DNA of 64,000 nucleotides from Lentzea guizhouensis. Lineage in GTDB: Bacteria > Actinomycetota > Actinomycetes > Mycobacteriales > Pseudonocardiaceae. The stretch spans positions 1,674,001 to 1,738,000 of the forward strand of contig NZ_CP016793.1 of assembly GCF_001701025.1 (NCBI RefSeq), read 5' to 3'. The notes under the pieces are model-generated. The model did no database searches and was not told the origin of the DNA. It saw only the letters and a program-made list of their open reading frames with translations. Below, one piece after another: positions 8,092 through 17,894 of this stretch (the stretch's first letter is position 1; each line of letters opens with the position of its first letter). The translations under genes were made by a program, and so were the position numbers.

Positions 8092-8352
8092 CTATGGGGT
8101 CGGCAGGAGCCTTCTCACTTGATGCGCGGACAGCGCATTCGTGTAGTTGTGGACGGCATCGATCACCGGCAGCGCGAAGATCGGCTGCTCGCTGCGCAGG
8201 ACGGTGCCGCGCAGTCCGGTGACCCGCTCGCGGGCCTGCGGTGCGACTGGCTTCAGGGCAGAGTCCTGCCACATGGCCAAGGCGGTGGCAGACGCGCAGA
8301 GGCCCTCGGACACGGGGAGGCCGAGCGCGCGCGAAGTCAGGTTGAGCTTCAC
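8092..8352 (-). CDS. whiB7 leader uORF
   Basis: An open frame of 86 codons in the whiB7 leader, ending in TAG at 8094-8092, 23 bases before the attenuator stem. I choose GTG 8352 because GGAGGAGG stands seven bases upstream; an in-frame ATG at 8370 would put that ribosome-binding site inside the gene. The C-terminal sequence NYTNALSAHQVRRLLPTP contains rare-structure codons near the stop where stalling could matter. Known uORFs in other genera are short and poorly conserved; whether the whole frame is translated is unproven. Confidence 0.6.
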   Translation of the reverse strand: MKLNLTSRALGLPVSEGLCASATALAMWQDSALKPVAPQARERVTGLRGTVLRSEQPIFALPVIDAVHNYTNALSAHQVRRLLPTP

Positions 8353-8452
8353 AACGGCCACCTCCTCCATAGAGAGCTCTGCTGCTGAGAGCTAGAGCGT
8401 GTAGTAGTAGTTCTTCTTCCCCAGACGGGTCCTCCGGACCCGGCATGAGCAG

Positions 8453-8490
8453 GTTATGACCCCGTACCTGGGGCGTGCAACCTATTTAAC
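8453..8490 (-). promoter_or_regulatory. whiB7 promoter with AT-rich WhiB7 element
   Basis: On the minus strand the order is GTTAAATAGG (8490-8481), a -35 TTGCAC (8480-8475), a 16-bp spacer and a -10 CATAAC (8458-8453). WhiB7-dependent promoters are known to carry an AT-rich block just before a weak -35, so this fits autoregulation. It lies right next to the 3' end of uvrD2. Confidence 0.75.
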
Positions 8491-8504
8491 GAAACTTGTC
8501 CCGA

Positions 8505-10580
8505 TCAGGTGGCGGAGTACCCGACACCGGCTCGGACCAGGCCCAACACGTCGTCGCCGAACTTATCAAGCTTCGAAGCGCCGATGCCCGAGATCGACAC
8601 GAGTCCGGCCGAATCCGTGGGTCGTTGCTCCGCGATCGCCATGAGTGTCGCGTCGGTGAACACGACGTAAGCGGGCACCTTCAGCTCACGCGCCCGGCCG
8701 GCCCGCCAGCGGCGCAGCTCCTCCAGCAGCTCCTCGTCCACATCGGACGGACACGAGCGGCATCGGCCCAGCTTGATGGCCTGGGCCTCGTTCAACGTCG
8801 CGGCGCACAGCCGGCACGTCGGCTTTTCCTTCTTCATCAACGGCGGCCGCGGCGCAGCACCGCCGCCGGGCACACGCGCCGCGGGGTGGTTCTCGGGCAC
8901 GAGGCCGTAGAGGAAGCGGGAGCGGCGTCGGTACTTGCGGCCGCCCGCCGCGCGCGACAACGCCCACGACAGCCAGAGGTGCTCACGCGCGCGCGTCACG
9001 CCTACGTACAGAAGGCGGCGTTCTTCTTCGACCTTCGCCTCGTCGCCGTCGGCGTACTGGATCGGCATGGTGCCTTCGACCAGCCCGACGAGGAACACGG
9101 CGTCCCACTCCAGGCCCTTCGACGCGTGCAGCGACGCCAGCGTCACGCCCTCGACCGTCGGCGGGTGCTGTGCCTCGGCGCGCATGTCGAGCTCGACGCA
9201 GAACCGCGGCAGGTCGGCGTCCGGCACCGCGGCGGCCAGCTCCTCGGCGAGCTCCACGAGGGCGAGCAGCGACTCCCAGCGTTCGCGTGCGGAGCCACCG
9301 GTGGGTGGCTCGTCGGTGAGCCCGACCTTCTGCAGCACCGAGCGCACGACCTCGGGCAGCGAACCGGACACCCCGCCCGCCGAGCGCAGCGAGATCATCG
9401 CCTGGCGCACCTCGGCCCGTTCGAAGAACCGTTCACCGCCGCGCACCAGGTACGGGATGCCGTGCGAGGCGAGCGCCTGCTCGTACACCTCGGACTGCGC
9501 GTTGACGCGGTAGAGGATCGCGATCCCGGAGGCGGCGACGCCCTCGTCGAGCAGCGTCTTGATGCGCCGCGCGACCGAGTCGGCCTCGGTCGGCTCGTCG
9601 TCGAACTCGTGGAACCGCGGCGCCTGGCCCTCGGGACGCTGCCCGATCAGGTTCAGCCGCGACCCGGCGGGACGTCCGCGCGCCCACTTGATGACTTCGT
9701 TGGCCAGTCCCACGACCTGCGGGGTGGACCGGTAGTCGCGCTCCAGCCGCACCACCACGGCCTCGGGGAACCGGCGGGGGAAGTTGAGCAGCGGCTGCGG
9801 CGAAGCGCCCGCGAAGGAGTAGATGGTCTGGTTCGCGTCGCCGACCACGGTCAGGTCGTCGCGGCCGCCGAGCCACGCGTCGAGCACGCGTTGCTGCAGC
9901 GGCGTCACGTCCTGGTACTCGTCGACGACGAAGCAGCGGTAGCGGTCGCGGAACTCCTGCGCGACCTCCGCGTTGTCCTCCAGGGCGGCCGCGGTGTGCA
10001 GCAGCAGGTCGTCGAAGTCGAGGAGCATCGCCTCGTTCTTGAGCTCCTCGTAGGTCCGGTAGAGCTTCATGACCTGCTCGGCGGGCGCCGGGATGTCGCG
10101 CGCGGCGCGGGCGGCGGCGAGCGGGTAGTCCTCCGGCGTCAGCAGCGAGGCCTTGGCCCACTCGATCTCGCTGGTGAGGTCGCGCAGCGCGTCGGCCTCG
10201 GTCGGCAGCCCCAGCCTGGCGGCGGCGCGGGCGACGACGCGGATCTTCTGGTCGACGAGCTCCCAGCGCGGCCCGCCGACGACCCGCGGCCAGAAGTAGC
10301 GCAGCTGGCGGGAGGCGGCGGCGTGGAACGTCACGGCCTGCGCGCCGTGCACGTCGAGCGAGCGCAAACGCGTGCGCATCTCCCCCGCGGCGCGCTTGGT
10401 GAACGTCACGGCGAGGACCTGCGACGGGGCGACGTGGCCGCGTTGGCACAGATAGGCGATGCGGTGGGTGATGGTGCGCGTTTTGCCGGTGCCGGCGCCC
10501 GCGAGCACGCACACGGGGCCGCGCGGCGCTTCTACTGCGGCGCGCTGTTCCGGATCGAGACCCTCCAGCAACGCGTCCAT
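8505..10580 (-). CDS. uvrD2: ATP-dependent DNA helicase UvrD2
   Basis: A 691-residue superfamily 1A helicase (3'-5' translocase in DNA repair). Walker A is GAGTGKT at 28-34; [11 protein letters not shown] is motif [16 protein letters not shown] is motif [24 protein letters not shown] carries motifs V/VI. The C-terminal part has a tetracysteine cluster (CRLC...CRSC) linked to an HRDC domain ending in the [13 protein letters not shown] helix-hairpin. That arrangement is characteristic of actinobacterial UvrD2 rather than UvrD1. ATG 10580 gives the standard [16 protein letters not shown] start. It is divergent from the DUF4191 gene. Confidence 0.95.
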   Translation of the reverse strand: MDALLEGLDPEQRAAVEAPRGPVCVLAGAGTGKTRTITHRIAYLCQRGHVAPSQVLAVTFTKRAAGEMRTRLRSLDVHGAQAVTFHAAASRQLRYFWPRVVGGPRWELVDQKIRVVARAAARLGLPTEADALRDLTSEIEWAKASLLTPEDYPLAAARAARDIPAPAEQVMKLYRTYEELKNEAMLLDFDDLLLHTAAALEDNAEVAQEFRDRYRCFVVDEYQDVTPLQQRVLDAWLGGRDDLTVVGDANQTIYSFAGASPQPLLNFPRRFPEAVVVRLERDYRSTPQVVGLANEVIKWARGRPAGSRLNLIGQRPEGQAPRFHEFDDEPTEADSVARRIKTLLDEGVAASGIAILYRVNAQSEVYEQALASHGIPYLVRGGERFFERAEVRQAMISLRSAGGVSGSLPEVVRSVLQKVGLTDEPPTGGSARERWESLLALVELAEELAAAVPDADLPRFCVELDMRAEAQHPPTVEGVTLASLHASKGLEWDAVFLVGLVEGTMPIQYADGDEAKVEEERRLLYVGVTRAREHLWLSWALSRAAGGRKYRRRSRFLYGLVPENHPAARVPGGGAAPRPPLMKKEKPTCRLCAATLNEAQAIKLGRCRSCPSDVDEELLEELRRWRAGRARELKVPAYVVFTDATLMAIAEQRPTDSAGLVSISGIGASKLDKFGDDVLGLVRAGVGYSAT

Positions 10581-10642
10581 GCCCGGCAGTCTCGCAGATG
10601 GCCGATGCGAGGCTGAGACCAGCGCGCCGTATCCTGACAGGT

Positions 10643-11371
10643 ATGGCTGGAAAGCAGGACAAAGCGGCTGCCAAGGAAGCGGCGAAGGCTCGTCGCGCGG
10701 CGTCACGCGAGCGGCGCAAGCAGATCTTCGAGGCGTTCAAGATGCAACGCCGCGAGGACAAGGCCCTCATCCCGTTGATGCTGGCGGCACTGCTCGGCGT
10801 CACCGCGGTCGCCGTGGTCCTGGGCATCGTCTTCGACGCGGTCTGGATGTTCGTGCCGCTGGGCGTCGCGATCGGCGCGCTGCTGGCCGTGATCATCTTC
10901 GGCCGCCGGGTGCAGAGCAACGTCTTCCGCAAGGCCGACGGCCAGCCCGGCGCCGCTGCGTGGGCGCTGGAGAACCTGCGCGGCCGCTGGCGGGTCACCC
11001 CCGCGGTCGCCGGCACGACCCAGCTCGACGCCGTGCACCGCGTGATCGGCCGGCCGGGCGTGGTCCTGGTCGCCGAGGGCGCGCCGCACCGGGTGAAGCC
11101 GCTCCTCGCGCAGGAGAAGAAGCGCATCGCCCGCGTGGTCGGCGAGACCCCGATCTACGACTTCATCATCGGCACCGAGGACAACCAGGTGCCGCTCAAG
11201 AAGCTGCAGTCGGTGCTGATGAAGCTGCCGCGGAACATCACGACGGCCCAGGTCGAGACGCTCGACGCGCGTCTGGCCGCGCTGGCCAGCCGCGGTGCCG
11301 CACTGCCCAAGGGCCCGATGCCGCAGGGCGCGAAGATGCGCAACGTCCAGCGCACGCTGCGCCGCCGCTGA
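10643..11371 (+). CDS. DUF4191 membrane protein
   Basis: A 242-residue protein (Rv2219 family). A very basic N-terminus (about 45 residues, Lys/Arg/Ala-rich) is followed by two transmembrane helices ([19 protein letters not shown] and [19 protein letters not shown]), then a soluble C-terminal domain. Function is unknown. It is one of the conserved neighbours of the RDD gene and glnA1 in actinomycetes. ATG 10643 follows GACAGGT. Confidence 0.88.
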   Translation: MAGKQDKAAAKEAAKARRAASRERRKQIFEAFKMQRREDKALIPLMLAALLGVTAVAVVLGIVFDAVWMFVPLGVAIGALLAVIIFGRRVQSNVFRKADGQPGAAAWALENLRGRWRVTPAVAGTTQLDAVHRVIGRPGVVLVAEGAPHRVKPLLAQEKKRIARVVGETPIYDFIIGTEDNQVPLKKLQSVLMKLPRNITTAQVETLDARLAALASRGAALPKGPMPQGAKMRNVQRTLRRR

Positions 11372-11409
11372 GCTGAGCGCACAGCTCCTCACCACTCTTC
11401 CAGCACGCG

Positions 11410-11442
11410 AAAGGCCCGCCGCACGGGTTGCGGCGGGCCTTT
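11410..11442. terminator. Bidirectional terminator
   Basis: A perfect 14-bp stem (11410-11423 with 11429-11442, 5-nt loop) starts with AAA and ends with TTT, so it can act on both of the convergent genes around it. Confidence 0.85.
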
Positions 11443-11471
11443 CCGCTGTTCAGAGGTACTTCGGCGGCGGG

Positions 11472-11945
11472 CTATCTGACCTTGATGACGACCGTGCCGG
11501 CGGCTTTGTCGTGCAGGCAGCGGCCGTCGGAGTCCCAGACCAGCGCCGGGATCAGCGGGAAGATGAGGACCGTCCGCAGCAGCGCGCGGGGCAGGTGCAC
11601 GAACGTCTTGCCGTCGATCCGCGCCACCCGCAGGCCGAACAGGGCGTGCCCCGGCGTGAACCCGAAGAACGCCACCGCGACCACGGTGATGACGAACCAG
11701 GCCAGCAGGCTCCAGTTCCGCGGCAGCTCAGGCCGCGTGAACAGGGCCGCGACGCCCGCGGAGAGGAGGAAGTCGACGAGGATGGCGAACGTGCGCCGTC
11801 CCATCGAGGCGATGGAGCCCGGCCCCTTCTCCGGGAAGCCGTGGCGCTCCCCACGCCAGCGCTGCTGCTTGCCGTCGTTCGAGTCCGCGCCCGGTTCGAG
11901 TACCGAGCGGGGTCCTGACAGCCACGAACCGGTCCACCTGCTCAC
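11472..11945 (-). CDS. RDD-family membrane protein
   Basis: A 157-residue protein with a hydrophilic N-terminus of about 45 residues and then the RDD fold. The first Arg is in SMGRRTFAILVDFLLSAGV and the Asp is in that helix; the second helix is WSLLAWFVITVVAVAFFGF and the third surrounds LLRTVLIFPLIPALV. It corresponds to Rv2219A upstream of glnA1. RDD proteins are suspected transporters or membrane scaffolds; no substrate is known. It is divergent from glnA1. Confidence 0.88.
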   Translation of the reverse strand: MSRWTGSWLSGPRSVLEPGADSNDGKQQRWRGERHGFPEKGPGSIASMGRRTFAILVDFLLSAGVAALFTRPELPRNWSLLAWFVITVVAVAFFGFTPGHALFGLRVARIDGKTFVHLPRALLRTVLIFPLIPALVWDSDGRCLHDKAAGTVVIKVR

Positions 11946-12014
11946 CCCACCAGAGTAAGGCCGTGCTCAACGGGTGAGGACCGGCAGGTCGCCTTGCCCG
12001 GTTCGGCGGCCCCG

Positions 12015-12052
12015 TTAACACTGGCGAAACATCCGAGTGACGGACGGGCAAC
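12015..12052 (+). promoter_or_regulatory. GlnR-binding site of glnA1
   Basis: Four half-boxes with exact 6-bp spacing: TTAAC, GAAAC, GTGAC, GCAAC (12015, 12026, 12037, 12048). This fits the known actinomycete GlnR pattern of alternating GTnAC and GAAAC boxes. It lies 63 bp upstream of the glnA1 start. Confidence 0.85.
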
Positions 12053-12114
12053 ACCGCCGACATACGGTCGCTCGCGATGGCCAGCCGTATTCCATAGCCA
12101 AGGAGTCGACGAGG

Positions 12115-13539
12115 GTGTTCAAGAATTCCGACGAGGTGCTGAAGTTCATCACCGACGAGGGTGTCAAGTTCGTCGACGTGCGGTTCAGCGACCTGCCCGG
12201 CGTGATGCAGCACTTCACGCTGCCGGCCAAGGCGTTCGACGCCGACGCGATCGAAGAGGGTCTTGCCTTCGACGGCTCCTCCGTGCGTGGCTTCCAGTCG
12301 ATCCACGAGTCGGACATGCTGCTGCTGCCCGACCTGTACACGGCGCGCCTGGACCCGTTCCGCATCGAGAAGACGCTGATCGTCAACTTCTTCGTGCACG
12401 ACCCGTTCACGCGTGAGGCGTACAGCCGCGACCCGCGCAACATCGCGCGCAAGGCCGAGCAGTACATCACCGACTCGGGCATCGCGGACACCGCGTACTT
12501 CGGCGCCGAGGCCGAGTTCTACATCTTCGACTCGGTGCAGTTCGACACCACCGCGAACGCCAGCTTCCACAAGATCGACGCGGTCTCCGGCTGGTGGAAC
12601 ACCGGCCGTGAGGAAGAGGGCGGCAACCTCGGCTACAAGGTCAAGTACAAGGGCGGCTACTTCCCGGTCACCCCGAACGACCACTACGCCGACCTGCGCG
12701 ACCAGATGGTCCTCAACATGGAGGCCCAGGGCTTCACCGTCGAGCGCGCCCACCACGAGGTCGGCACCGGCGGCCAGGCCGAGATCAACTACAAGTTCAA
12801 CACGCTGCTGCACGCCGCGGACGACCTGATGCTGTTCAAGTACATCATCAAGAACACCGCCTGGCAGGCCGGCAAGTCCGTCACCTTCATGCCGAAGCCG
12901 CTGTTCGGCGACAACGGCTCGGGCATGCACACGCACCAGTCGCTGTGGAAGGACGGCGCGCCGCTGTTCCACGACGAGAGCGGCTACGCGGGCCTGTCCG
13001 ACACCGCCCGCCACTACATCGGCGGCATCCTGCACCACGCGCCGTCACTGCTGGCCTTCACCAACCCGACGGTGAACAGCTACCACCGCCTGGTCCCCGG
13101 CTACGAGGCCCCGGTGTCGCTGGTCTACTCCCAGCGCAACCGCTCGGCGTGCGTCCGCATCCCGATCACGGGCAACAACCCGAAGGCCAAGCGCATCGAG
13201 TTCCGCTGCCCCGACTCCTCGGGCAACCCCTACCTCGCCTTCTCGGCGATGGTCATGGCGGGCCTCGACGGCGTGAAGAACAAGATCGAGCCGCCGGCCC
13301 CGATCGACAAGGACCTCTACGAGCTCCCGCCCGAGGAGGCCCGCGACGTCAAGCAGGTCCCGGCCACCCTCGACGCGGTGCTGGACAACCTGGAGGCCGA
13401 CCACGAGTTCCTGCTCGAGGGCGGCGTGTTCACGCCGGACGTGATCGACACCTGGATCTCGTACAAGCGTGAAGAGGAGATCAACCCGCTGCGTCTGCGC
13501 CCGAACCCCTACGAGTTCGCGCTGTACTACGACGTGTGA
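12115..13539 (+). CDS. glnA: Glutamine synthetase type I (GlnA1)
   Basis: A 474-residue type I-beta glutamine synthetase that makes glutamine from glutamate, ammonia and ATP as a dodecamer. Visible signatures: [20 protein letters not shown] (metal ligands), [21 protein letters not shown] and the adenylylation loop [11 protein letters not shown] with the modifiable Tyr402. GTG 12115 is preceded by AAGGAG. GlnE, encoded at 27257-30151, is the expected adenylyl/deadenylyltransferase, and the GlnR box upstream predicts nitrogen control. The last 13 coding bases form part of an 18-bp sequence repeated at 18929-18946, where an integrative element has used the 3' end as its target; the protein is left intact. 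Confidence 0.98.
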   Translation: MFKNSDEVLKFITDEGVKFVDVRFSDLPGVMQHFTLPAKAFDADAIEEGLAFDGSSVRGFQSIHESDMLLLPDLYTARLDPFRIEKTLIVNFFVHDPFTREAYSRDPRNIARKAEQYITDSGIADTAYFGAEAEFYIFDSVQFDTTANASFHKIDAVSGWWNTGREEEGGNLGYKVKYKGGYFPVTPNDHYADLRDQMVLNMEAQGFTVERAHHEVGTGGQAEINYKFNTLLHAADDLMLFKYIIKNTAWQAGKSVTFMPKPLFGDNGSGMHTHQSLWKDGAPLFHDESGYAGLSDTARHYIGGILHHAPSLLAFTNPTVNSYHRLVPGYEAPVSLVYSQRNRSACVRIPITGNNPKAKRIEFRCPDSSGNPYLAFSAMVMAGLDGVKNKIEPPAPIDKDLYELPPEEARDVKQVPATLDAVLDNLEADHEFLLEGGVFTPDVIDTWISYKREEEINPLRLRPNPYEFALYYDV

Positions 13540-13544
13540 TCGGC
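13527..13544 (+). repeat. Attachment-site core, glnA1 copy (attL)
   Basis: CTACGACGTGTGATCGGC, spanning the last four codons of glnA1 and its TGA stop, is identical to 18929-18946. The sequences diverge immediately on both sides. Confidence 0.85.
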
Positions 13545-13546
13545 GC

Positions 13547-13582
13547 GGGGCTTTGACCGGCTGTTTCTCCGGTTGAAGCCCC
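13547..13582 (+). terminator. Hairpin after glnA1
   Basis: A 14-bp stem with two wobble pairs (13547-13560 with 13569-13582) lies immediately inside the element. It would replace the native glnA terminator that was moved to 18961 by the insertion. Confidence 0.65.
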
Positions 13583-13585
13583 AGC

Positions 13586-13605
13586 CAGGCCGTCTCCAGG
13601 CCGTC
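13586..13605 (+). repeat. Arm-type direct repeat, left copy
   Basis: CAGGCCGTCTCCAGGCCGTC, itself two CAGGCCGTC words 11 bp apart, sits 41 bp inside the left core and is identical to 18802-18821. Confidence 0.8.
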
Positions 13606-13641
13606 CAGCGTGGAGAGGCCGCTTGATCGACCTAAGGCCGC

Positions 13642-13672
13642 GGGCCGGGTGACTGTCTCAGTCGCCCGGCCC
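13642..13672 (+). terminator. Second hairpin downstream of glnA1
   Basis: A 13-bp stem with one wobble (13642-13654 with 13660-13672). It resembles the hairpin at 19988-20014, including the following TCGT, suggesting the two come from a common ancestor. Confidence 0.6.
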
Positions 13673-13701
13673 TCAGTCGTTTGATCTTCTAGTGTTCCGC
13701 C

Positions 13702-14238
13702 ATGACCAACCCCTGGGTTCCAGTAATCACAGGTGGCGCGGCGATCTTTGCAGCTCTCATCGCACTGATCGGAGTCCACTACGGCCGGTGGCTTCAGATG
13801 CATCAAGAGCGTGAACTCCGCGACGATCTTTGGAAGCGGGAGGACAGGCTCCGCTTCAACCCCGAGAACCGTGTCCTGTACGCGGAGTTCCTTGGCGAGA
13901 TCAACCGCTGGCTGAGAGAGATCCAACAAGTCACTTACTTCGCACGGGATGACCAGGACACTGTGCGTAGATGGATGTATCACCGTAAAAATAATGACCG
14001 CATGAAGCTCGCCTTGATACAGGATCAGGTCCACTTGGTTTCCCAAAAGGTATGGGAGGCAAGCCACGATCTCATGCTTAAACTCGGCAGTGTTACTGTC
14101 GATGCATACAACGGCCATTATCCACCGCAAGAAGCAGAGTGGCTGTCCGGCGGCTTCCACACGCGCGATTTGATCAGAGCCATGCGAGATGATCTCGGCA
14201 TTCAACATGAAGATCCACCACCAGCCGCAGCCGAATGA
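13702..14238 (+). CDS. Membrane-anchored hypothetical protein in the element
   Basis: A 178-residue protein with one N-terminal transmembrane helix (VPVITGGAAIFAALIALIGV) and a soluble, charged, mostly helical domain (HQERELRDDLWKREDRLRF onward). Proteins of this layout occur as cargo on actinomycete plasmids and islands with no known function. It is less GC-rich than the core genes, with codons such as AAA and ATA that are rare here. It converges on and overlaps the 3' end of the integrase by 37 bp. Confidence 0.7.
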   Translation: MTNPWVPVITGGAAIFAALIALIGVHYGRWLQMHQERELRDDLWKREDRLRFNPENRVLYAEFLGEINRWLREIQQVTYFARDDQDTVRRWMYHRKNNDRMKLALIQDQVHLVSQKVWEASHDLMLKLGSVTVDAYNGHYPPQEAEWLSGGFHTRDLIRAMRDDLGIQHEDPPPAAAE

Positions 14239-15411
14239 CTAAAGATCTTGCCTACTGCCGACCGCGTTCTCTCATAGTTAGATGGCATCAGATGCGTGTA
14301 AACACGGAGCATGAACGCCGGGTCTGCGTGTCCTTGGTACTCCGCCAACGCTCGAATGCTGATCCCCTGGACCAATAGCATCGATGCGAAGAAGTGTCGC
14401 AACACATGAAAACCTTCTGCAAGATCAGGGGCGAACACGCCAGCCTCCCTGAGCGCAGGTTTCCAGACGTGGTGGTTGAACGAGTGCCGATAGGTCTGCT
14501 TCGACTCTCGCGTATAAATCAAGCGGCATCGTGACGAGCTTGCCGTCCGGAGTGCACCGCGGCAGCGTGACCGGAAGTGGCTCGAACTTCTGAACGTGCG
14601 CGTCAATCGACTCCCTCAGACTGCTAGCCAGAGGAACATCCCGAGTCTTCCCGTGCTTCGGTGGAGCAAAGATCATCTTGCCGCGCACAATCTTGATCTG
14701 ACGCATGATGTGGATGACGCCCTCCGACTCATCCACGTCGTCCGGCGAGAACCCGAACACCTCTCCCTGCCGCAAGCCGGCACCTGCGCCGAGGTCTACG
14801 CCAACGCGGTATCGCTCCCCGATCGAAGCCCGAACCGCCTGCACCCGCTCAGGCACCCAAGGCACGATCTTCGGATACTCGCCGCGCGGCCACCTGACCG
14901 ACTTGGCGTTGCACGGGTTCTTGCGGGTGCACTCGTCATCCACCGCAGCTGTCAAGATTGCTGAAACGTTGGCGAAGATCGTCCGACGGTAGGTCTCCGC
15001 GAGCCCCTTCTTCTGAAGCTTCCGATCCCACGCCTGGATCGTGGACGGCAGGATCACGCGCAGCTCGTCGTCCCCGAAGTACGGGAAGACGTGAAGCTTG
15101 AGCCGAAACTCAACCTGCTCACGCGTCGACTTATCGAACGTCTGCACGTCGAGCCAGTGTTCCTCCGCGTACTTCCTGAACGCGATCTTCCCCGCGTCGG
15201 GGTCGAGATACGTCCCCTTGTTCTTGTCGTTCTCCATCTCGTGGAGGAAGGCCTCCGCCGCGTTCTTCTGGCGGTCCGGGAACGACTTCGTCCGCTCCCC
15301 ACCACCCGGCAACGGGATGCACACCTTGTAGCGCAATCCCTTGCCGTGCAACGGAGTCTTCTCCCGCACGCCGTCCTTTACGGTCCACCAGCGGTCTTGG
15401 ATGTGGCCCAT
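14202..15411 (-). pseudogene. int: Tyrosine-family site-specific integrase, frameshifted
   Basis: A tyrosine recombinase of about 400 residues that would insert and excise the element. The N-terminal part (ATG 15411) has an AP2-like arm-binding region and the core-binding SAM-like domain; the catalytic Arg is in GAGLRQGEVFG. The frame breaks at about 14524-14526, where one extra C changes DGKLVTM-RLIYTRESK into a wrong frame. Downstream the other active-site residues are intact in the shifted frame: HVLRHFFAS, GHAD and the nucleophile in RVYTHLMPS. A single-base insertion, real or an assembly error, is the simplest reading. Confidence 0.88.
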
Positions 15412-15446
15412 GACAGTCTTCTCCCCTTGTTCGAATTCGGGTGCTG

Positions 15447-15608
15447 TCAGGCCTCTTCAGCGCTGTTGAACCACTCGCGCATCTTGGCCGGGTCCCAACG
15501 AAGGTGTTTGCCAACCCGCCGCGCAGGCGGGCCATAGTTCTTGGTCCGCCACCCACGAATCGTGTGCACGGGCACCCCGAGGAAGGCCGAGAGGTCTTCA
15601 CTGTCCAT
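15447..15608 (-). CDS. xis: Excisionase-type helix-turn-helix protein
   Basis: A 53-residue MerR/AlpA-like winged-helix protein with DLSAFLGVPVHTIRGWRTKNYGPPARRVGKHLRW, the usual signature of actinomycete excisionases. It lies 35 bp upstream of the integrase on the same strand, as in pSAM2-type elements, and is the only recombination gene in the element that is intact. ATG 15608 is the first start giving the family N-terminus. Confidence 0.82.
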   Translation of the reverse strand: MDSEDLSAFLGVPVHTIRGWRTKNYGPPARRVGKHLRWDPAKMREWFNSAEEA

Positions 15609-15659
15609 AGCGGTTCGACGTTCGACATGAGATCCCCCCAGATCAGGCCGCTTGTACCG

Positions 15660-17233
15660 AAGTTGCTGAAACATATGGCGCGGGGAGGCAGTACGGCCAG
15701 GACGGCTTGCGCCTGGTCGTACTCCGCCTTCCACTTGAGCCGTTGGGCAACCATCTGCATGAGCAGTTCAGCGCGGCCGGGGACGTGCGGGTCACCCGCT
15801 TGAACCGGCGACCACATCAGCCGCGTCCGGTCGGTCTCCTGTTTCGCCATGCCTGCCGCCGCAAGGGCTTCCCTGACGAAGGCCGCCCGATCCGCCTTGT
15901 GTTCGGCGAGGGTCTTCCCCGACCACCGCCGCGACACGAGCACACGCCGGCCTGGCAAGCCGAGCGTCTCCCGGCGGTGTGCCCTAGACCGGCAGCGCCC
16001 CGGAGCCATCCGAGAACGCGCGCCCTTGGGCTGCACGCCATAGGCCAGCCAGACCGCGCACCGGTCCGAACATGGCGTGACGGCCAGCTCTGCTGCCAAC
16101 CGGTCAGCGTGGTCGGAGACCCGAGAGGACGCGTCAGCGTGCACCACTTCGGAGATCGACTTGACCAGGTAATTGGTCGAGTAGCCGATGTGGCGGCCCG
16201 CTTCCTCGGTACCGCCCAGGATTCCCTTAGAGTGGGACCTGCGCGCCGAACTCAGCCACGTGTGCCGGTACATCGAGGGCGGCAACGGCATCAGCCCACG
16301 GCGTGAGTTGCACGCGCGTGTCCGGGTCCACGAACCCCATCAACTGCGAGTCCCACACGGGCGTCCGGTCGCCGCTGTACTTGACCTCATCGTGGTTGGG
16401 CCACTACACCTGGAGGTAGGTAGCCGCCGTGACTTCGCGGATGACCCGATGCGGGATGGAGCCACGCACCGCGAAGTGCGCGTGAGGCGTGATCCGCTTC
16501 TGAGGCTCGACCGTGCCGAAGTACTGAGCGTCGAACCCGACGACCCGTCGTAGGTTCTGCCACCACCGGTCGACCAGAGACGCGAAGTGCACCGCGGCCC
16601 GAGCAGCACGGCGGTAGTCGTACGTCGACGGATCAACCGGGGAGCCGTCCTCACGCACCTTGCCGTAGGTGTCGAGCGTGAGCGTGACGAAGGTGGACGG
16701 CCGGTACTTGCCCGCGAACTCCCTGCCTACCGTTCGCTTGTCGACCTTGCGCCGAGGCAGATTGGGCGCGTCCTGACGTCGGCGAGTGGACCGAATCGGA
16801 GCTGTTTTCGCAGGTAGATCGATCGATGGAAGGTTGCCGCGGACACCTCCCCGCGCAGATCGGCGTCCGCTTCCCGGATGGCTTCACGCAGGTCATCGAC
16901 CTGATCCAACGCGCCTTCCGCCGCTGCCTTCCGGTACTCCGCCGTCAGGTCGGACCGGTAGGTGACCAACTCGACCTGGTCAGCCGAAGGCGCTTCCCGT
17001 TCGGCCACCGGCTCCTGTTCGAGGTGCCAGCCTTCACGGCACTGCGCCATGCGGAACTTGCGGTTGCGGTCCGCACAAGCCTGGCACTTGCTCGCCTGCG
17101 TGGAGTTGCACCGCACCGCGACGATGCGCACTTCTCCGGTATCGAGGTCGACCACCTCACGGACAACGGGCCGGATGCACACGCCATGGTGTTCAGCCGC
17201 CGCCTTCACCACATCCAGCGTGCAGTCTGCCAT
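15660..17233 (-). pseudogene. RepSA-type replication initiator, multiply disrupted
   Basis: The replication initiator of an actinomycete integrative plasmid. Homologous segments are readable along about 1.55 kb: an N-terminal Cys cluster (CNSTQASKCQACADRNRKF), the KYRPSTFVTLTLDTYGK strand, the QKRITPHAHFAVRG metal-binding HxH motif and a C-terminal helical region. At least three lesions separate them: a one-base loss near 16762-16766, an amber codon at 16404-16402 where the family has Trp, and a one-base gain near 16228-16232. The 3' boundary near 15660 is approximate because the frame runs into the xis region. It cannot make a full-length protein. Confidence 0.8.
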
Positions 17234-17264
17234 TTAAACAAAAGAGCAAACTCAGCCAGTCAGC

Positions 17265-17894
17265 TCACTTGTCGTTGACAACTTTCCTGAGCGCGCTGAT
17301 CTCGGCCGCAACGGACTTTAGAGACTTGTTTATCTCCTTGAGGCGTGCAGATGGCTCGGTAGAGCTCGACAGCCACACACGCGCACGTACCGGGATCGTA
17401 TCCAGGTCGAAGCTGTCCTCATATCGCTCGATCTTGTCGAACCCGAAGAACTTCTTCACAAACGGTCCGTCATAGGAGATCGTAACGCGTATCTCATCGG
17501 GCAAGTCCTCATGATTGCTCACGCCATCGCCCGTCAAATTTGGCGTGAAATAGATCGTCTCAAGCTCCGCCCCGGGAGCGAACACGCTTATCGGCTTGTC
17601 AAACTTCTTCACCAACGTCGCTTTGGCTCCAACTTTATCGTCGGAGATGATCTCGGGCGTGAACCTAACTTGAACATTTCGCGCCACTGTCTGCCCATAA
17701 TTCTTGACAGACAACAGCAAGGTTCGCTCAGAGTACGGATGGATCCGAAACTCAGCTGCGAGAACCGGTCGACTTCGTTCCACTCGATCTTTGTCAGCCC
17801 TGTTAAGGGTCCTCTTACCATTGTACGCGGACCAGACAGCGGCCAGCGCAGCTACACACGCGGCACCTGCTGCGATGTACTGAGGTTCTACCAC
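17265..17894 (-). CDS. Membrane-anchored hypothetical protein
   Basis: A 209-residue protein with an N-terminal transmembrane helix (IAAGAACVAALAAVWSAYNG), a basic stretch and then a beta-rich domain (LLLSVKNYGQTVARNVQVRF) resembling an immunoglobulin-like fold, ending in a short coiled coil. GTG 17894 has a GAGGTGAGG-type ribosome-binding site. It looks intact, has rare codons for this genome and is probably element cargo. No function can be assigned. Confidence 0.68.
   Translation of the reverse strand: MVEPQYIAAGAACVAALAAVWSAYNGKRTLNRADKDRVERSRPVLAAEFRIHPYSERTLLLSVKNYGQTVARNVQVRFTPEIISDDKVGAKATLVKKFDKPISVFAPGAELETIYFTPNLTGDGVSNHEDLPDEIRVTISYDGPFVKKFFGFDKIERYEDSFDLDTIPVRARVWLSSSTEPSARLKEINKSLKSVAAEISALRKVVNDK

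Noticed and set aside
8496..10616. 706-codon frame antisense to uvrD2
   Set aside because: A shadow of a strongly conserved helicase gene; no start signal or domain.
14202..15411. Programmed frameshifting in the integrase
   Set aside because: There is no slippery heptamer or following stem at the site, and the neighbouring rep gene shows the same kind of random decay.
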